DNA of 64,000 nucleotides from Candidatus Kapaibacterium sp. (GTDB lineage: Bacteria; Bacteroidota; Ignavibacteria; Kapaibacteriales; UBA2268), in NCBI GenBank assembly GCA_023957315.1, contig JAMLHE010000008.1:62001-126000 (forward strand), read 5' to 3'. Position 1 is the stretch's first letter. Every line of letters begins with the position of its first letter. Both the position numbers and the translations under genes were made by a program. This document shows positions 9,412-18,819 of this stretch, piece by piece. Below the pieces are notes generated by a model. That model ran no database searches. It worked only from the letters and a program-made list of their open reading frames with translations, and was not told where the DNA came from.

Positions 9412-10131
9412 ATGATATATGTTATCGGAAATAAAATAAAAGCTGAAATGTCAGGATTTTGGAACGAAGGTACACCCTATTCCAAAAGAAATATCTACTC
9501 CAAGCAAGCAAACACTTTGCCACCTGTCAATTATGATGAGCATACACTCAAACCACATAGTCTGACACATGCGGAATCGCCATTGCACACCAATAATGAC
9601 GGCAAACCACTTCACCGTTACATCGAGAATTCTCCTGATTTTTTCTTTGGTGAAGCCTTGGTGCTAAAATTTCCCAATGATTACGTTCAGATAGACGGAA
9701 CTGAAAATACTTATATCAAAATCATAAGTCGAAGCGAAATTGAAAGTAAAATTAACGAGCTTTGCAAGGGGAAGGCAATCCCACCGAAAATATTGCTTAC
9801 CACCGAAAATTATCCCAAAAATGAAAATGGTTTTCATGCCGAAAATTACATTCTTGTTTTGGATGTCGAAGCAGCCGAATATATGATCAGCTTACCCGGA
9901 TTTCATCTATTCGGGACAACGTGGAAATCTACTGATTATCAGCCCAAATCGCCCACTCGCCCTATTCACGATACAATTTTCAAAAAAGCAGTTATATTTG
10001 AACTGCTCAATCTTTCCGAAGTTCCCGAAGGTTTTTATTATTTTTCGGGGATGCCATTATTTATCGAAAATTCAAATGAAAGTCCTGTGACTCCAATATT
10101 AATAGATAAATCTTACTTTGAAACGTCTTAA
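9412..10131 (+). CDS. Cyclase-family (kynurenine formamidase-like) metal-dependent hydrolase
   Basis: A 239-residue protein resembling the putative cyclase family that includes bacterial kynurenine formamidase and isatin hydrolase. The family metal motif HxGTHxDxPxH appears as HSLTHAESPLH, with glutamate in place of the aspartate. A second family region, FHLFGTTWKSTDYQP, and an ending typical of the family (LPLFIENSNESPV-like, here MPLFIENSNESPV) support the call. The substrate cannot be predicted. ATG at 9412 is preferred to a TTG two codons earlier. The gene lies directly after the gyrA terminator and 6 bp before the tamB-like gene, so it probably shares a transcript with that gene. Confidence 0.65.
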   Translation: MIYVIGNKIKAEMSGFWNEGTPYSKRNIYSKQANTLPPVNYDEHTLKPHSLTHAESPLHTNNDGKPLHRYIENSPDFFFGEALVLKFPNDYVQIDGTENTYIKIISRSEIESKINELCKGKAIPPKILLTTENYPKNENGFHAENYILVLDVEAAEYMISLPGFHLFGTTWKSTDYQPKSPTRPIHDTIFKKAVIFELLNLSEVPEGFYYFSGMPLFIENSNESPVTPILIDKSYFETS

Positions 10132-10137
10132 TCAGTG

Positions 10138-13100
10138 ATGGTAGATAAAACTATAGATAAAAAACCAAAAGGTAAATTCGGCACATACGTGAAACGGATA
10201 ATTCTAATCTTTTTGTTGTTTATAATTATTGTGCCTATCACAATTATCACATTAGCACAATTCGAGTTTTTTCGTTCTTATGCCCTAAAGACTATTCTGG
10301 GATATGTGAATGATGAACTGATAGCCGAAATCCATGCGAAAGACTTGAGAATAAGTCTGACAAAGGGATTGACGATATATTCGGCGTCGCTTTATACTGA
10401 TGGCGATACATTAGCATACGTAGATGAAATCAACCTTAAGTTCGATATATCATCTTTGCTCCAGAGCAAAGTTTCCGTAAATTATCTCAAGTTGACCAAC
10501 CCAACAATCAAACTACTACGTAATTCGAAGGACAGCCTTTGGAATTATGACAAAATCGCCAAGCCATCTGACACACCATCTGATACCACACCAAGCAATT
10601 GGCACATTAGCGTAGATAAGTTAATCATGGAAAACGCCTTCTTTATTATGTACGATTCTACTTTAGTAGAAGACACAGGCAAAAAGATTGATTTCAACCA
10701 TATGGCATACGAATCTTTGAATATGGAGGCTCGCGCAGAAGCAATTTTGGATAAGAACACTTTCCGATTGAAAATGAAATCAATGTCGGCGAAAGAATTA
10801 TTTAGCGGATTAACATTCGAAAATCTTGCTTTCGATGCAAAAGTCTCACCCGATGAACTAACTATAGATAATTTGGATTTCAAATCAGCTGAATATAAAA
10901 TTGATGGTGATTTGAAAATGACAAATTATAATGTATTCGGTATTGAAGAACCGATTTTAGATTCGGCACATTTTGACATTGATATTGAAGTTAAGCAAAT
11001 TGACCAAAGATTCATCGAATATTTTTCGGAATTACCAATAACAATCACAGGTAAACAAGATATTAATATCGAATCAACGGGGAATCTGAATAATCTGAAA
11101 ATCGCAAATTTGTATTATGACAATGGCGAATCAAATATCAATGCAAGTGGGACTTTATATGGGTTGATAGACTCTGATAATTTCGCATACGAATTGAATC
11201 TTGACAATTCCATGATTCAAAGAGCCAATTTGATTCAGATGTTGCCCGATATGGCTCTTTCCGAACTTCCACAATTTGGGATAGTCCAATTTGACGAGTT
11301 ATTTGTGAAAGGCAGTGCTGACAGCGTTTTTGCAAATATGAATCTTAAATCAAATTTGGGAAATGTGAAAGGCAGTGCCGGTTTAAATTTCGCGAGAGCT
11401 TTAATCTATTCAGCAAATGTTCAGTTTACACATCTGAATTTAGCTAAAATTTTGAATAATCCCCAATATTTGAGTGATTTGAATGGAAGCGCAAAAGTTA
11501 CCGGCAGAGGCACTGAAATATCTACTATTTGGGCTACCGGAGATATGCAACTGGGGCAATCTAAGTTCTTGGGCAACGATATTAAAGACCTTGCTTTGAA
11601 ATTTAATGCCGATGGAAATAGTCAGATTGTAATTGAAAATCTTCAGGCGAATTTGCATCGCTCCTCGATTTCAAGTGATGATTTTAGTGAATTTGATATT
11701 TTTGATGACAGCTTTATGCATGTTACTGCAACAGGTTCAGTAAATTTGTCGAATATTGACAATCCATCCTACAAGTTGGATGCCAAATTTGAGTCCTTGA
11801 GCTTCGCGAAATTAATGGATAATCCTACATTGCCAACACATTTAACCGGAACTGCTACAATTGAAGGCATAGGCATTCATCCAGATTCATTAGCCGGGAA
11901 ATATAATATCCAATTAAATGAAATTCTTTTTACGGACAGAGCACTAATGCCATTCGGAATTGATTTGGAAATCAACAAATACGAAGACCGCAATGAGTTG
12001 GTATTGAACTCCGATTTTTTCGATGCAACTTTTTCAGGGCAATATAATCTGGGTGAACTAATTGATGTTTTAGCATATCAAGGCACTTACTTGGGTGATT
12101 TTATCAACGCTAAAGTTATGTCATTAGACCCTGATTTGCGAGAGGTGCAAGACACAACGATGATTTTTGAATTAGAAAAAATTGCTTCATTCCCGACTAT
12201 TAACGGTAGATTTAACGCCGTTGTAAAGGATATTTCTCCGATGAATGCATTTATCCAAGACATGAATCTCTTCTCAAAAATGGAAATAAACATGCAGGTA
12301 ATGTCGTCAGATTCATCTCTTTCAGTATTTATTGACACTTTGAAAATTGATTATTTAGACATAAATTTGCCCGAAATAAATATCAACTTACGTGACATAG
12401 AAATGGATGGGCGGCTTGTGTCAAACTTGAAAGATTCACTTCCGGTATTTGAATATTTTGATTTGAAAGTAAGACAAAATGGCATCAGCAAGATGAGTGA
12501 TATTACAATTGACAGGTTCAATGTTGATTTGAGATTCGATGGAGAAGATATAAACTTTAAAGTTTTGACGGCTATAAATGGCAACATGGGTGTTGTGTCG
12601 AATGGTAAAATTGCAATAGCGGATGAAAGGTTGAGATTTAGTATTGATTCATTGCAATTCTTTTACGAAAATACATTCTCTTGGCATTCTAAAGAACCTA
12701 TTGTGATTGAAACTTATGAAAATACTATTGATATAAAAAAGTTTGTCATCGGGCGTGGCGAAGCTGAACACATTGAAATTGTAGGAGCTAAAAAAGGTGA
12801 TGATTTAGACAATATCATGATTACAGTATTTAATTTCCCTGTCCAAGACATTATGATGTTTGCTGATGCTGATATGAAACAACAGTTTTCAACCTTGAAA
12901 TTCAATATAGATTCGATGAGAATTAGCATCACCAATGATGTTTTCAGCCCTATAATCAAAACTGAACTATATAGTGACAGCATATCGATTAATAATCAAT
13001 ATATAGGAACTCTCAAGGGTGATTTCCTGTATGACAAAGACAACATCACAGGAACAGCACAATTATTTCATGAATTAGGCGACGAACCAATAGAGTTAAT

Positions 13101-14739
13101 GAATTTGCAAATCAATTATTTACCGATATACATAGGACTCGATTCATTAACCGGCGAACAGCAAAGGCAAAAGAAAAGTGATATTGTTCTTACGACGCAA
13201 TCATTCCCATTAGAATTTTTATCGCCTTTTGTCCCGGGTTTGAGCGATATACGCGGTAGAGCCGACATCAATTTAAAACTTGGAGGCATTTTGCATGAAA
13301 AACCTGTTTATTCGGGTAAAATTAAGACCAAAGCAATCAGATTCAGAGTAGATGCCATTAATATGGAATATAACGCTATGACTGAGATTTATATAGATAA
13401 TTCGCGAATTTCGATAGTTGACTTGAAGCTGCAGAACGTTAATTATGATGCCAGATTCGGTAGGCTCGGCAAAGCCGAAGTATTGGGATTTATAGATTTA
13501 GACGATAAATTCCAGCCAACGATGATAGACGTTTCGATAACTGCCGATAGATTGCTCGTGCTAAACGACAATACATCATTGAGCATGCCTGATTTGTACG
13601 GTGATTTCATTATTTCGACAGATGCAAACCCGATTCATTTCTCAGGTACATTACAAAAACCAAATCTCTCGGGCGATATAAATGTCATATATGCAGAATT
13701 GTCTATGCCATTGTTAGAAAAAAAACAAAAAGTACGTACTCAATTGGAATATGAAGTGATTGATAGTGTTCATCGTATTCGTACCATAACCAGACCTGAT
13801 ACTATGACAGTAGAAGAAGTAGTAGAAAGCGACTTCCAAAAAATAGGTTCTGTTTCCGAACAAAGCATAGCTGATTTAATCAATTATGATTTGCGCATTA
13901 AAATCTTGGGGCAATTTACTGTACTCATGGATATGAATTTGTTGGGTGAATTATATGCCGAAGTTGGAACTCGCGACCGAAATACTCAATTAATATATCA
14001 AAAAAATAGAGATTCCGACGAAGCAAGACTATATGGAGACGTTATTGTAAAAGAGAATTCGACCTTAAAGTTTTTCAAACAATTCAGAACATCAGGGTCA
14101 ATACAATTCCCTACAGGTTCGATTGAAAATCCATCGCTTAATTTGGAAGCATCACATTCGGGCACTATGATTGAAGACGGTGATAACCGCAGATTTGAGG
14201 TAAGGATGAAAATAACCGGAACGAAAGATTTACCCATTATCAAATTTACATATTTTGTTGATGGTGTGGAAGCCACTGGTTCGGAAGAACAAATCAATGA
14301 AAATGCCTTGTTTCTGCTTGTAATGGGACGAACTAAGACCGGCACTGATGCCGCTTCCAACGACTTGCTGACTGAAGGAATGACTTCGAGTTTTACAAAT
14401 TTTGCAAATAAGGCGCTGACCGAAATGTTAATGACTACCGGAGTAATCAGTAGCGCCGAGCTTGATTTCGCAGGTAACTCTGCGAGTTTCGAACAAGCGA
14501 ATTTGAGAATTTCAGGTCAAATTCTCGGAGGTATCAGTTGGACTATTGGTGGTACAATCGCTGATTTGTCTGCAAATAATGAAATTTCTATTGATATTCC
14601 CGCTTCCGAATTCCTTTCCAATCCTTTTTGGTCTAATTTTATATTGCAAGTTACCAAGGCTACTACTCAAAATACTACCATAATTACTCAAGATGCCAAA
14701 AACTGGGAAGTCAAAATCAAGTTTGGAAATAGTTGGTAA
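10138..14739 (+). CDS. tamB: TamB-like translocation/assembly protein (AsmA/DUF490 family)
   Basis: A 1533-residue protein with one N-terminal membrane segment (about residues 20-42), a long body of repeated beta-strands (many short units such as GDLKMTNYN, SGTLYGL, SGQYNLGEL, GDINVIYAEL), and a C-terminal DUF490-type domain ending with EQINENALFLLVMGR and a beta-rich tail. In proteobacteria TamB is anchored in the inner membrane and spans the periplasm to aid outer-membrane protein insertion or phospholipid transport. ATG at 10138 is chosen; a GTG one codon earlier is possible. No TamA/BamA gene is adjacent. The stop lies one base from that of the convergent nuclease gene. Confidence 0.8.
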   Translation: MVDKTIDKKPKGKFGTYVKRIILIFLLFIIIVPITIITLAQFEFFRSYALKTILGYVNDELIAEIHAKDLRISLTKGLTIYSASLYTDGDTLAYVDEINLKFDISSLLQSKVSVNYLKLTNPTIKLLRNSKDSLWNYDKIAKPSDTPSDTTPSNWHISVDKLIMENAFFIMYDSTLVEDTGKKIDFNHMAYESLNMEARAEAILDKNTFRLKMKSMSAKELFSGLTFENLAFDAKVSPDELTIDNLDFKSAEYKIDGDLKMTNYNVFGIEEPILDSAHFDIDIEVKQIDQRFIEYFSELPITITGKQDINIESTGNLNNLKIANLYYDNGESNINASGTLYGLIDSDNFAYELNLDNSMIQRANLIQMLPDMALSELPQFGIVQFDELFVKGSADSVFANMNLKSNLGNVKGSAGLNFARALIYSANVQFTHLNLAKILNNPQYLSDLNGSAKVTGRGTEISTIWATGDMQLGQSKFLGNDIKDLALKFNADGNSQIVIENLQANLHRSSISSDDFSEFDIFDDSFMHVTATGSVNLSNIDNPSYKLDAKFESLSFAKLMDNPTLPTHLTGTATIEGIGIHPDSLAGKYNIQLNEILFTDRALMPFGIDLEINKYEDRNELVLNSDFFDATFSGQYNLGELIDVLAYQGTYLGDFINAKVMSLDPDLREVQDTTMIFELEKIASFPTINGRFNAVVKDISPMNAFIQDMNLFSKMEINMQVMSSDSSLSVFIDTLKIDYLDINLPEININLRDIEMDGRLVSNLKDSLPVFEYFDLKVRQNGISKMSDITIDRFNVDLRFDGEDINFKVLTAINGNMGVVSNGKIAIADERLRFSIDSLQFFYENTFSWHSKEPIVIETYENTIDIKKFVIGRGEAEHIEIVGAKKGDDLDNIMITVFNFPVQDIMMFADADMKQQFSTLKFNIDSMRISITNDVFSPIIKTELYSDSISINNQYIGTLKGDFLYDKDNITGTAQLFHELGDEPIELMNLQINYLPIYIGLDSLTGEQQRQKKSDIVLTTQSFPLEFLSPFVPGLSDIRGRADINLKLGGILHEKPVYSGKIKTKAIRFRVDAINMEYNAMTEIYIDNSRISIVDLKLQNVNYDARFGRLGKAEVLGFIDLDDKFQPTMIDVSITADRLLVLNDNTSLSMPDLYGDFIISTDANPIHFSGTLQKPNLSGDINVIYAELSMPLLEKKQKVRTQLEYEVIDSVHRIRTITRPDTMTVEEVVESDFQKIGSVSEQSIADLINYDLRIKILGQFTVLMDMNLLGELYAEVGTRDRNTQLIYQKNRDSDEARLYGDVIVKENSTLKFFKQFRTSGSIQFPTGSIENPSLNLEASHSGTMIEDGDNRRFEVRMKITGTKDLPIIKFTYFVDGVEATGSEEQINENALFLLVMGRTKTGTDAASNDLLTEGMTSSFTNFANKALTEMLMTTGVISSAELDFAGNSASFEQANLRISGQILGGISWTIGGTIADLSANNEISIDIPASEFLSNPFWSNFILQVTKATTQNTTIITQDAKNWEVKIKFGNSW

Positions 14740-14740
14740 A

Positions 14741-15535
14741 TCATCTGAATATCCAATCGCAATTATTTGGATTCTCAATCATTTCTTGCAAATGATAATC
14801 CAATAGATTATAAAAATCTAACCCTGAGCGAGCTTCAATTTCACGTACACTGACACAATAATCGGCTAAATTTTGTGATGGATTATTTATTTGGTCAAAT
14901 ATAAAAGCCGCAACTAATATGTTATCATTTGAATCAAAGCTGGTTATGATTTTCCAATAGCCGCTTGGTATTACGTGCTCTTCATCGGCATGTGGCAATT
15001 TGGGCATTTGTCGCTCGTAAAGCGGTCCGGTCATGACATAGATTTCTTTGAAATCTGCAACAATTCTTCTTTCCAATTCTTCAAGATTTTTCCAAATACC
15101 CTGATTCAACTTAGAATTTTGTGGAGTAATATTAGATAAATAATTAGTAGTATGCCAATCTCGGTTCCCTTTGAAATTGGCAAGTGGAGCTTGGTGTCCC
15201 CTATCAGTCTTCAATGCTGCATTCGCACCTTTGTAATCATCAGGTTCGAGTGTTTCAACATCATCGAGCCAAGGGTCAGCTTTCCAAACCCGCGAAGTTG
15301 AAACATTGCCGTTAATTGTAGCCGAATCAAGATAGTAGCACACCCAATCGGCAAATTTTGTTGAATCGTTACTACTGAGTGCGTAAGAATCTCGGATAAT
15401 TAAATCATTTGTAATTGGCGACCCAATCGGATAACCATATATGAAATGCTTGCAATGAATCTCGTAATATTGTGACTGAAGTTTGACGAAAGCCAAAATG
15501 AAAAAACATGCTGTTAAAATTGATAATTTCGACAT
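14741..15535 (-). CDS. Secreted DNA/RNA non-specific endonuclease (Serratia nuclease / endonuclease G family)
   Basis: A 264-residue protein with a signal peptide (residues 1 to about 21, hydrophobic core ILTACFFILAFV). The beta-beta-alpha-metal active site reads DRGHQAPLAN (Asp111-His114, His114 being the general base), followed by the metal-binding asparagine region PQNSKLNQGIW (Asn144) and then VMTGPLY. These are all the hallmarks of the NUC1 family, which degrades DNA and RNA without sequence preference. It probably acts in the periplasm or outside the cell, for nutrient scavenging or defence; that is inference. It faces the isocitrate dehydrogenase gene divergently and has no obvious immunity gene beside it. 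Confidence 0.88.
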   Translation of the reverse strand: MSKLSILTACFFILAFVKLQSQYYEIHCKHFIYGYPIGSPITNDLIIRDSYALSSNDSTKFADWVCYYLDSATINGNVSTSRVWKADPWLDDVETLEPDDYKGANAALKTDRGHQAPLANFKGNRDWHTTNYLSNITPQNSKLNQGIWKNLEELERRIVADFKEIYVMTGPLYERQMPKLPHADEEHVIPSGYWKIITSFDSNDNILVAAFIFDQINNPSQNLADYCVSVREIEARSGLDFYNLLDYHLQEMIENPNNCDWIFR

Positions 15536-15640
15536 TTGATTAGTGTTTATTTGAACAAAAATTCATGTTTTAAAATGCTAGAACGCTTACTAATGATACG
15601 ATTTCACTTTAATATCCAAAAATAAACCGATATATTGCAC

Positions 15641-15655
15641 TTGCATTTTATGCAA
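15641..15655. promoter_or_regulatory. Inverted repeat (possible operator) upstream of the dehydrogenase gene
   Basis: TTGCAT (15641-15646) and ATGCAA (15650-15655) form a perfect dyad with a TTT centre, 45 nt before the start codon at 15701. Size and place suit a repressor site, but no regulator gene is adjacent and no match to a known operator can be claimed. Confidence 0.3.
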
Positions 15656-15700
15656 TTTACGAAAAAGTTTTTATAATAATTTGAAAAATGGAGAAGTAAG

Positions 15701-16819
15701 ATGAAAACTTACAAAATAGCATGGTTACCGGGCGATGGCATCGGTATAGAAGTGTTAGAAGCCACGAAAATGGTCTTAGACAAATTGAATTTCCCTGCTG
15801 AGTATATCCACGGAGATATTGGATGGGAATTTTGGCGTTCCGAAGGAGATGCATTACCCAAACGTACAATTGATTTGCTCGGAAATGTCGACGCCGCAAT
15901 GTTTGGAGCAATTACCTCGAAACCGGTCAAAGAAGCCGAACAAGAATTAGTTCCCGAATTACGCAACACAGGATTGGTTTACAGGTCGCCGATTGTCCGC
16001 ATGAGACAAACTTTCGACCTGTTTAATTGCTTCCGCCCTACTAAAGCTTACAAAGGCAATCCACTGAATTTCAAAGACGATATTGACATCGTTGTCTTCC
16101 GGGAAAACACAGAGGATTTGTACGCCGGCGTTGAATTTAGCCCTGTACCGAAAGAACTTTCAGATACTTTACAAAAGTTGAGCAAAGCATTTTCGGCTTT
16201 TGCCCATTTGGATGGCGACGATTACGCAATTTCATGTAAAATCAACACAAAAAACGGTTGCGAAAAAATCATCAGAACAGCATTTGAATTTGCTAAAGAA
16301 CACGGACGCAAAAAAGTAACTGTCGTTCACAAAGCAAATGTTGTTCGTGCAACTGACGGCATGTTTTTGGAAATGGGAAAAAAAATTGCAGCCGAATATC
16401 CTGAGATTCAATTTGACGAGGGCAACATAGACGCAATGACTATGTGGTTGCTAAAAAACCCAGAAAGATATGACGTGCTCGTTGCACCCAATCTTTACGG
16501 TGATATAATTTCCGACTTGTGCGCTCAAATGGTTGGCGGATTAGGCTTTGCATGTTCGGGAAATATCGGGAAAAAATTAGCAGTATTCGAGCCAACTCAC
16601 GGTTCGGCTCCTAAATATGCGGGTGAGTACAAAGTAAACCCAATTGCTACAATTTTAGCGGCGAAATTAATGCTTGATTGGTTAGGCGAAAAGGATATGG
16701 CAGCCAAAGTCGAAAAAGCTGTCGCACAAGTAGTCGAAGAAGGCAAAGTACGGACTTATGATATGGGTGGCAGTGCAACTACATTAGAAATGGCGCACGC
16801 AATTGCTGATTGCATCTAA
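15701..16819 (+). CDS. Isocitrate/isopropylmalate dehydrogenase family protein, probably isocitrate dehydrogenase
   Basis: A 372-residue beta-decarboxylating dehydrogenase. Family motifs include GDGIG near the start, FRENTEDLYAGVEF, the catalytic lysine region KANVVRATDG, and the signature NLYGDIISDLCAQMVGGLGF. The ENTEDLYAG form favours isocitrate over isopropylmalate, and no leu genes are nearby. At the cofactor site, HGSAPKYAGEYKVNP keeps the Lys-Tyr-Val equivalent to E. coli Icd Lys344, Tyr345 and Val351, which points to NADP; near the C-terminus a Tyr is kept but the Arg395 position is Gly. Homoisocitrate dehydrogenase is an alternative. GGAGAAG lies 6 nt before the ATG, and a bidirectional terminator follows. 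Confidence 0.75.
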   Translation: MKTYKIAWLPGDGIGIEVLEATKMVLDKLNFPAEYIHGDIGWEFWRSEGDALPKRTIDLLGNVDAAMFGAITSKPVKEAEQELVPELRNTGLVYRSPIVRMRQTFDLFNCFRPTKAYKGNPLNFKDDIDIVVFRENTEDLYAGVEFSPVPKELSDTLQKLSKAFSAFAHLDGDDYAISCKINTKNGCEKIIRTAFEFAKEHGRKKVTVVHKANVVRATDGMFLEMGKKIAAEYPEIQFDEGNIDAMTMWLLKNPERYDVLVAPNLYGDIISDLCAQMVGGLGFACSGNIGKKLAVFEPTHGSAPKYAGEYKVNPIATILAAKLMLDWLGEKDMAAKVEKAVAQVVEEGKVRTYDMGGSATTLEMAHAIADCI

Positions 16820-16838
16820 AACACACATTTAAACAAAA

Positions 16839-16876
16839 AAAAAGTGTCATTACGATTTCTCGGAATGACACTTTTT
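16839..16876. terminator. Bidirectional Rho-independent terminator
   Basis: A 13-bp perfect stem, AAAAAGTGTCATT (16839-16851) with AATGACACTTTTT (16864-16876) and a 12-nt loop, lies between two convergent genes. The A and T tracts at the arm ends serve as the U-run in either direction. Confidence 0.9.
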
Positions 16877-16891
16877 CGTTAAAAAAGCAAC

Positions 16892-17350
16892 TTATTTCTT
16901 TTTGCCTTTTGATTGGGCTGGTTTGCCAATATCAGAAGCACCTGCGATACTTTGAATTACACCTTTTTGTTTTCCGGTGATAATTCCGGCTTTCACCATA
17001 TCATTTGTCAAGTGAGCAATACAGCTAACAAATTTGCCATGATTGTTGTAATTTTCTTCGAGACAAGCTAATATAGAGCAGCTGATTGGTTCGCCGTTCA
17101 CAAGAACTTCACTCAAATCAATACCAAGTGCAGCTTCAACATCGGCTAAGAATACATTCCATTGTTCGTTATCAGTCGGACAAGGGTCTTCAGGCACGAC
17201 TTCTTCTTCGTCGTCGTCATCACCCCAATCATCATCGCCATCATAAACTACTGACGGTCTGTCATTGTTATCTTGCCATTTGGTTGAGTTTTGTTCGCAA
17301 CCGGAAAACACAAAAGCAAGAACTAATAAGATTAAAAGTAAATATTTCAT
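16892..17350 (-). CDS. Small acidic lipoprotein of unknown function
   Basis: A 152-residue protein with a lipoprotein signal ending in FSGC (Cys18), then a strikingly acidic linker (GDDDDWGDDDDEEE-like, about residues 38-52). A globular part carries four cysteines (PCPTDN, SCSILAC, VSCIAH) and a basic tail ending KGKKK. I recognise no family. The cysteines suggest periplasmic disulfides or metal binding. It is the last gene on this strand after the respiratory operon, 93 bp downstream of it, so it could be read from the same transcript; that is not certain. Confidence 0.75.
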   Translation of the reverse strand: MKYLLLILLVLAFVFSGCEQNSTKWQDNNDRPSVVYDGDDDWGDDDDEEEVVPEDPCPTDNEQWNVFLADVEAALGIDLSEVLVNGEPISCSILACLEENYNNHGKFVSCIAHLTNDMVKAGIITGKQKGVIQSIAGASDIGKPAQSKGKKK

Positions 17351-17443
17351 AAATCACCTTTATAAAAATGAGAAAATGTTTGATACAAAGATAAGAAATT
17401 TTCTTTTAAATCACCCAGTATAAATACTTATTACAAAATATAA

Positions 17444-18796
17444 TTACTTAGTTGAATACTTCTCGAGCAAATATTCAGAAACAGCTTTGGCTTCCTGCGG
17501 CGTCAAACCTTGATTTGGCATCGGGGGCCATTGCGGATTGACAGGCTTAGGATTTTGTATAAATTGCACCAATGCTGCCAAAGGGTCAGCTTGGTCTAAA
17601 TATTTTTGAATGATACTCTTATGAGCCGGAGCTAAAGGAGAATCCTCCTCGCGATGGCACGCGGCACATCTTCCGGTATAAATTTCCTCGCCATCAATCG
17701 GTGCAGCTTCGATTCCGAGACTTGCCAGAAATTCTTCTTTATGCACTTTGTACTCTTTGTCAAGAACAAGTACGTGTGCTCTATTTCCTACGCTGAAAGC
17801 AGCTTTGTCAATAAATGCCATCAAGAAAAATACGACTATGAATGAATAAAATGCATATCTGATGTAGCTATTCTTATTGCCTTTTAGGACTAAGTAAATT
17901 TGTTGGAGGATTACCAACAATAGTAGAAGGCTCAATAAAATAGCAGCAAATATTTGCGGATTTAGCGAAGTTTTGGGTATAATGAATAATGATGCAACAA
18001 TGAAAAGTGGCAAAATCAATCCGGCTACTAATGCTAACCATAGATTAAAATTCTTAGCATACTCGGCATATTCTTCTGCGTAATTCTTTCTTTCGGCATC
18101 CCAATATAAATTTCTGAAGACAAATGAAACTGCGGTAAATGCTAAAGCCGCAGTAATAAATTGTAAAAATTTCAAAATTGATGCTGTCGAAAATAATACT
18201 GTCAATGAGTTTCCATACCACCACGAATCAGGATTCATAGCAAATGTAACTGCTCCGACAAATATCCACATGCTAATAAACAACAATACCACTGACCATG
18301 TGCCTGTCATTCCTTTGGTAGTGTTAGTGGAATGATTCAAAGATTCAATCTCGGCAGACACTTCGTCACTTTCGCCAACTTTATTTTTCAAAGCTGAAAA
18401 TAATAGGCTCAGATGTAACGATTTTTTATATTTATGAACCAGTAATACCGATATTAGATAAAACAAGAATGCCAATGCCAGATATGTGACGATTGCCACA
18501 GGTTGCTTATGAAGCAATTGAGTATAAATGAAAATGATTGATAATAGCGGAACAATCCCGAGACCGAAGGAATAAATCCAGTTATCGGTTATCAAATCTG
18601 CATAATCACGCGATAATTTTGCATTATTATCAGTTGCTTTTTTACTCTTGTTTCGGAAATATACCGACAATGTCATGCTGCCGAATAAGACTCCCGAATA
18701 AGCAAGAAAAATCGTCAACCCGAGAATCAGAAAATAATTCAATAGGTTCAAATTATAATCGGGTTGCGGTATAACAAGTTTGTCCAAAAATTCCAT
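17444..18796 (-). CDS. Polytopic membrane protein with C-terminal monohaem cytochrome c domain
   Basis: A 450-residue protein with about eight hydrophobic membrane segments spread over residues 20-345, then a periplasmic cytochrome c domain with one CxxCH site (CAACH, just after GEEIYTGR) and a likely axial methionine in PPMPNQGL. The membrane part matches no subunit I, II or III pattern, as it lacks their conserved histidines. It is the last gene of the ACIII/oxidase operon, 23 bp after ctaB. Because subunit II in this operon has no haem c domain, this protein could carry electrons to the oxidase; that is an inference from context. Confidence 0.75.
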   Translation of the reverse strand: MEFLDKLVIPQPDYNLNLLNYFLILGLTIFLAYSGVLFGSMTLSVYFRNKSKKATDNNAKLSRDYADLITDNWIYSFGLGIVPLLSIIFIYTQLLHKQPVAIVTYLALAFLFYLISVLLVHKYKKSLHLSLLFSALKNKVGESDEVSAEIESLNHSTNTTKGMTGTWSVVLLFISMWIFVGAVTFAMNPDSWWYGNSLTVLFSTASILKFLQFITAALAFTAVSFVFRNLYWDAERKNYAEEYAEYAKNFNLWLALVAGLILPLFIVASLFIIPKTSLNPQIFAAILLSLLLLLVILQQIYLVLKGNKNSYIRYAFYSFIVVFFLMAFIDKAAFSVGNRAHVLVLDKEYKVHKEEFLASLGIEAAPIDGEEIYTGRCAACHREEDSPLAPAHKSIIQKYLDQADPLAALVQFIQNPKPVNPQWPPMPNQGLTPQEAKAVSEYLLEKYSTK

Positions 18797-18819
18797 TTTA
18801 TCAGCCTCGAATTAGATTT

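Noticed and set aside
13998..14360. A 120-codon minus-strand frame inside the tamB-like gene.
   Set aside because: Antisense shadow of the DUF490 region; composition is typical of non-coding complement.
14741..15535. A nuclease toxin with a polymorphic-toxin role.
   Set aside because: It has a plain signal peptide, no delivery domain and no immunity gene next to it; a simple secreted or periplasmic nuclease is more likely.
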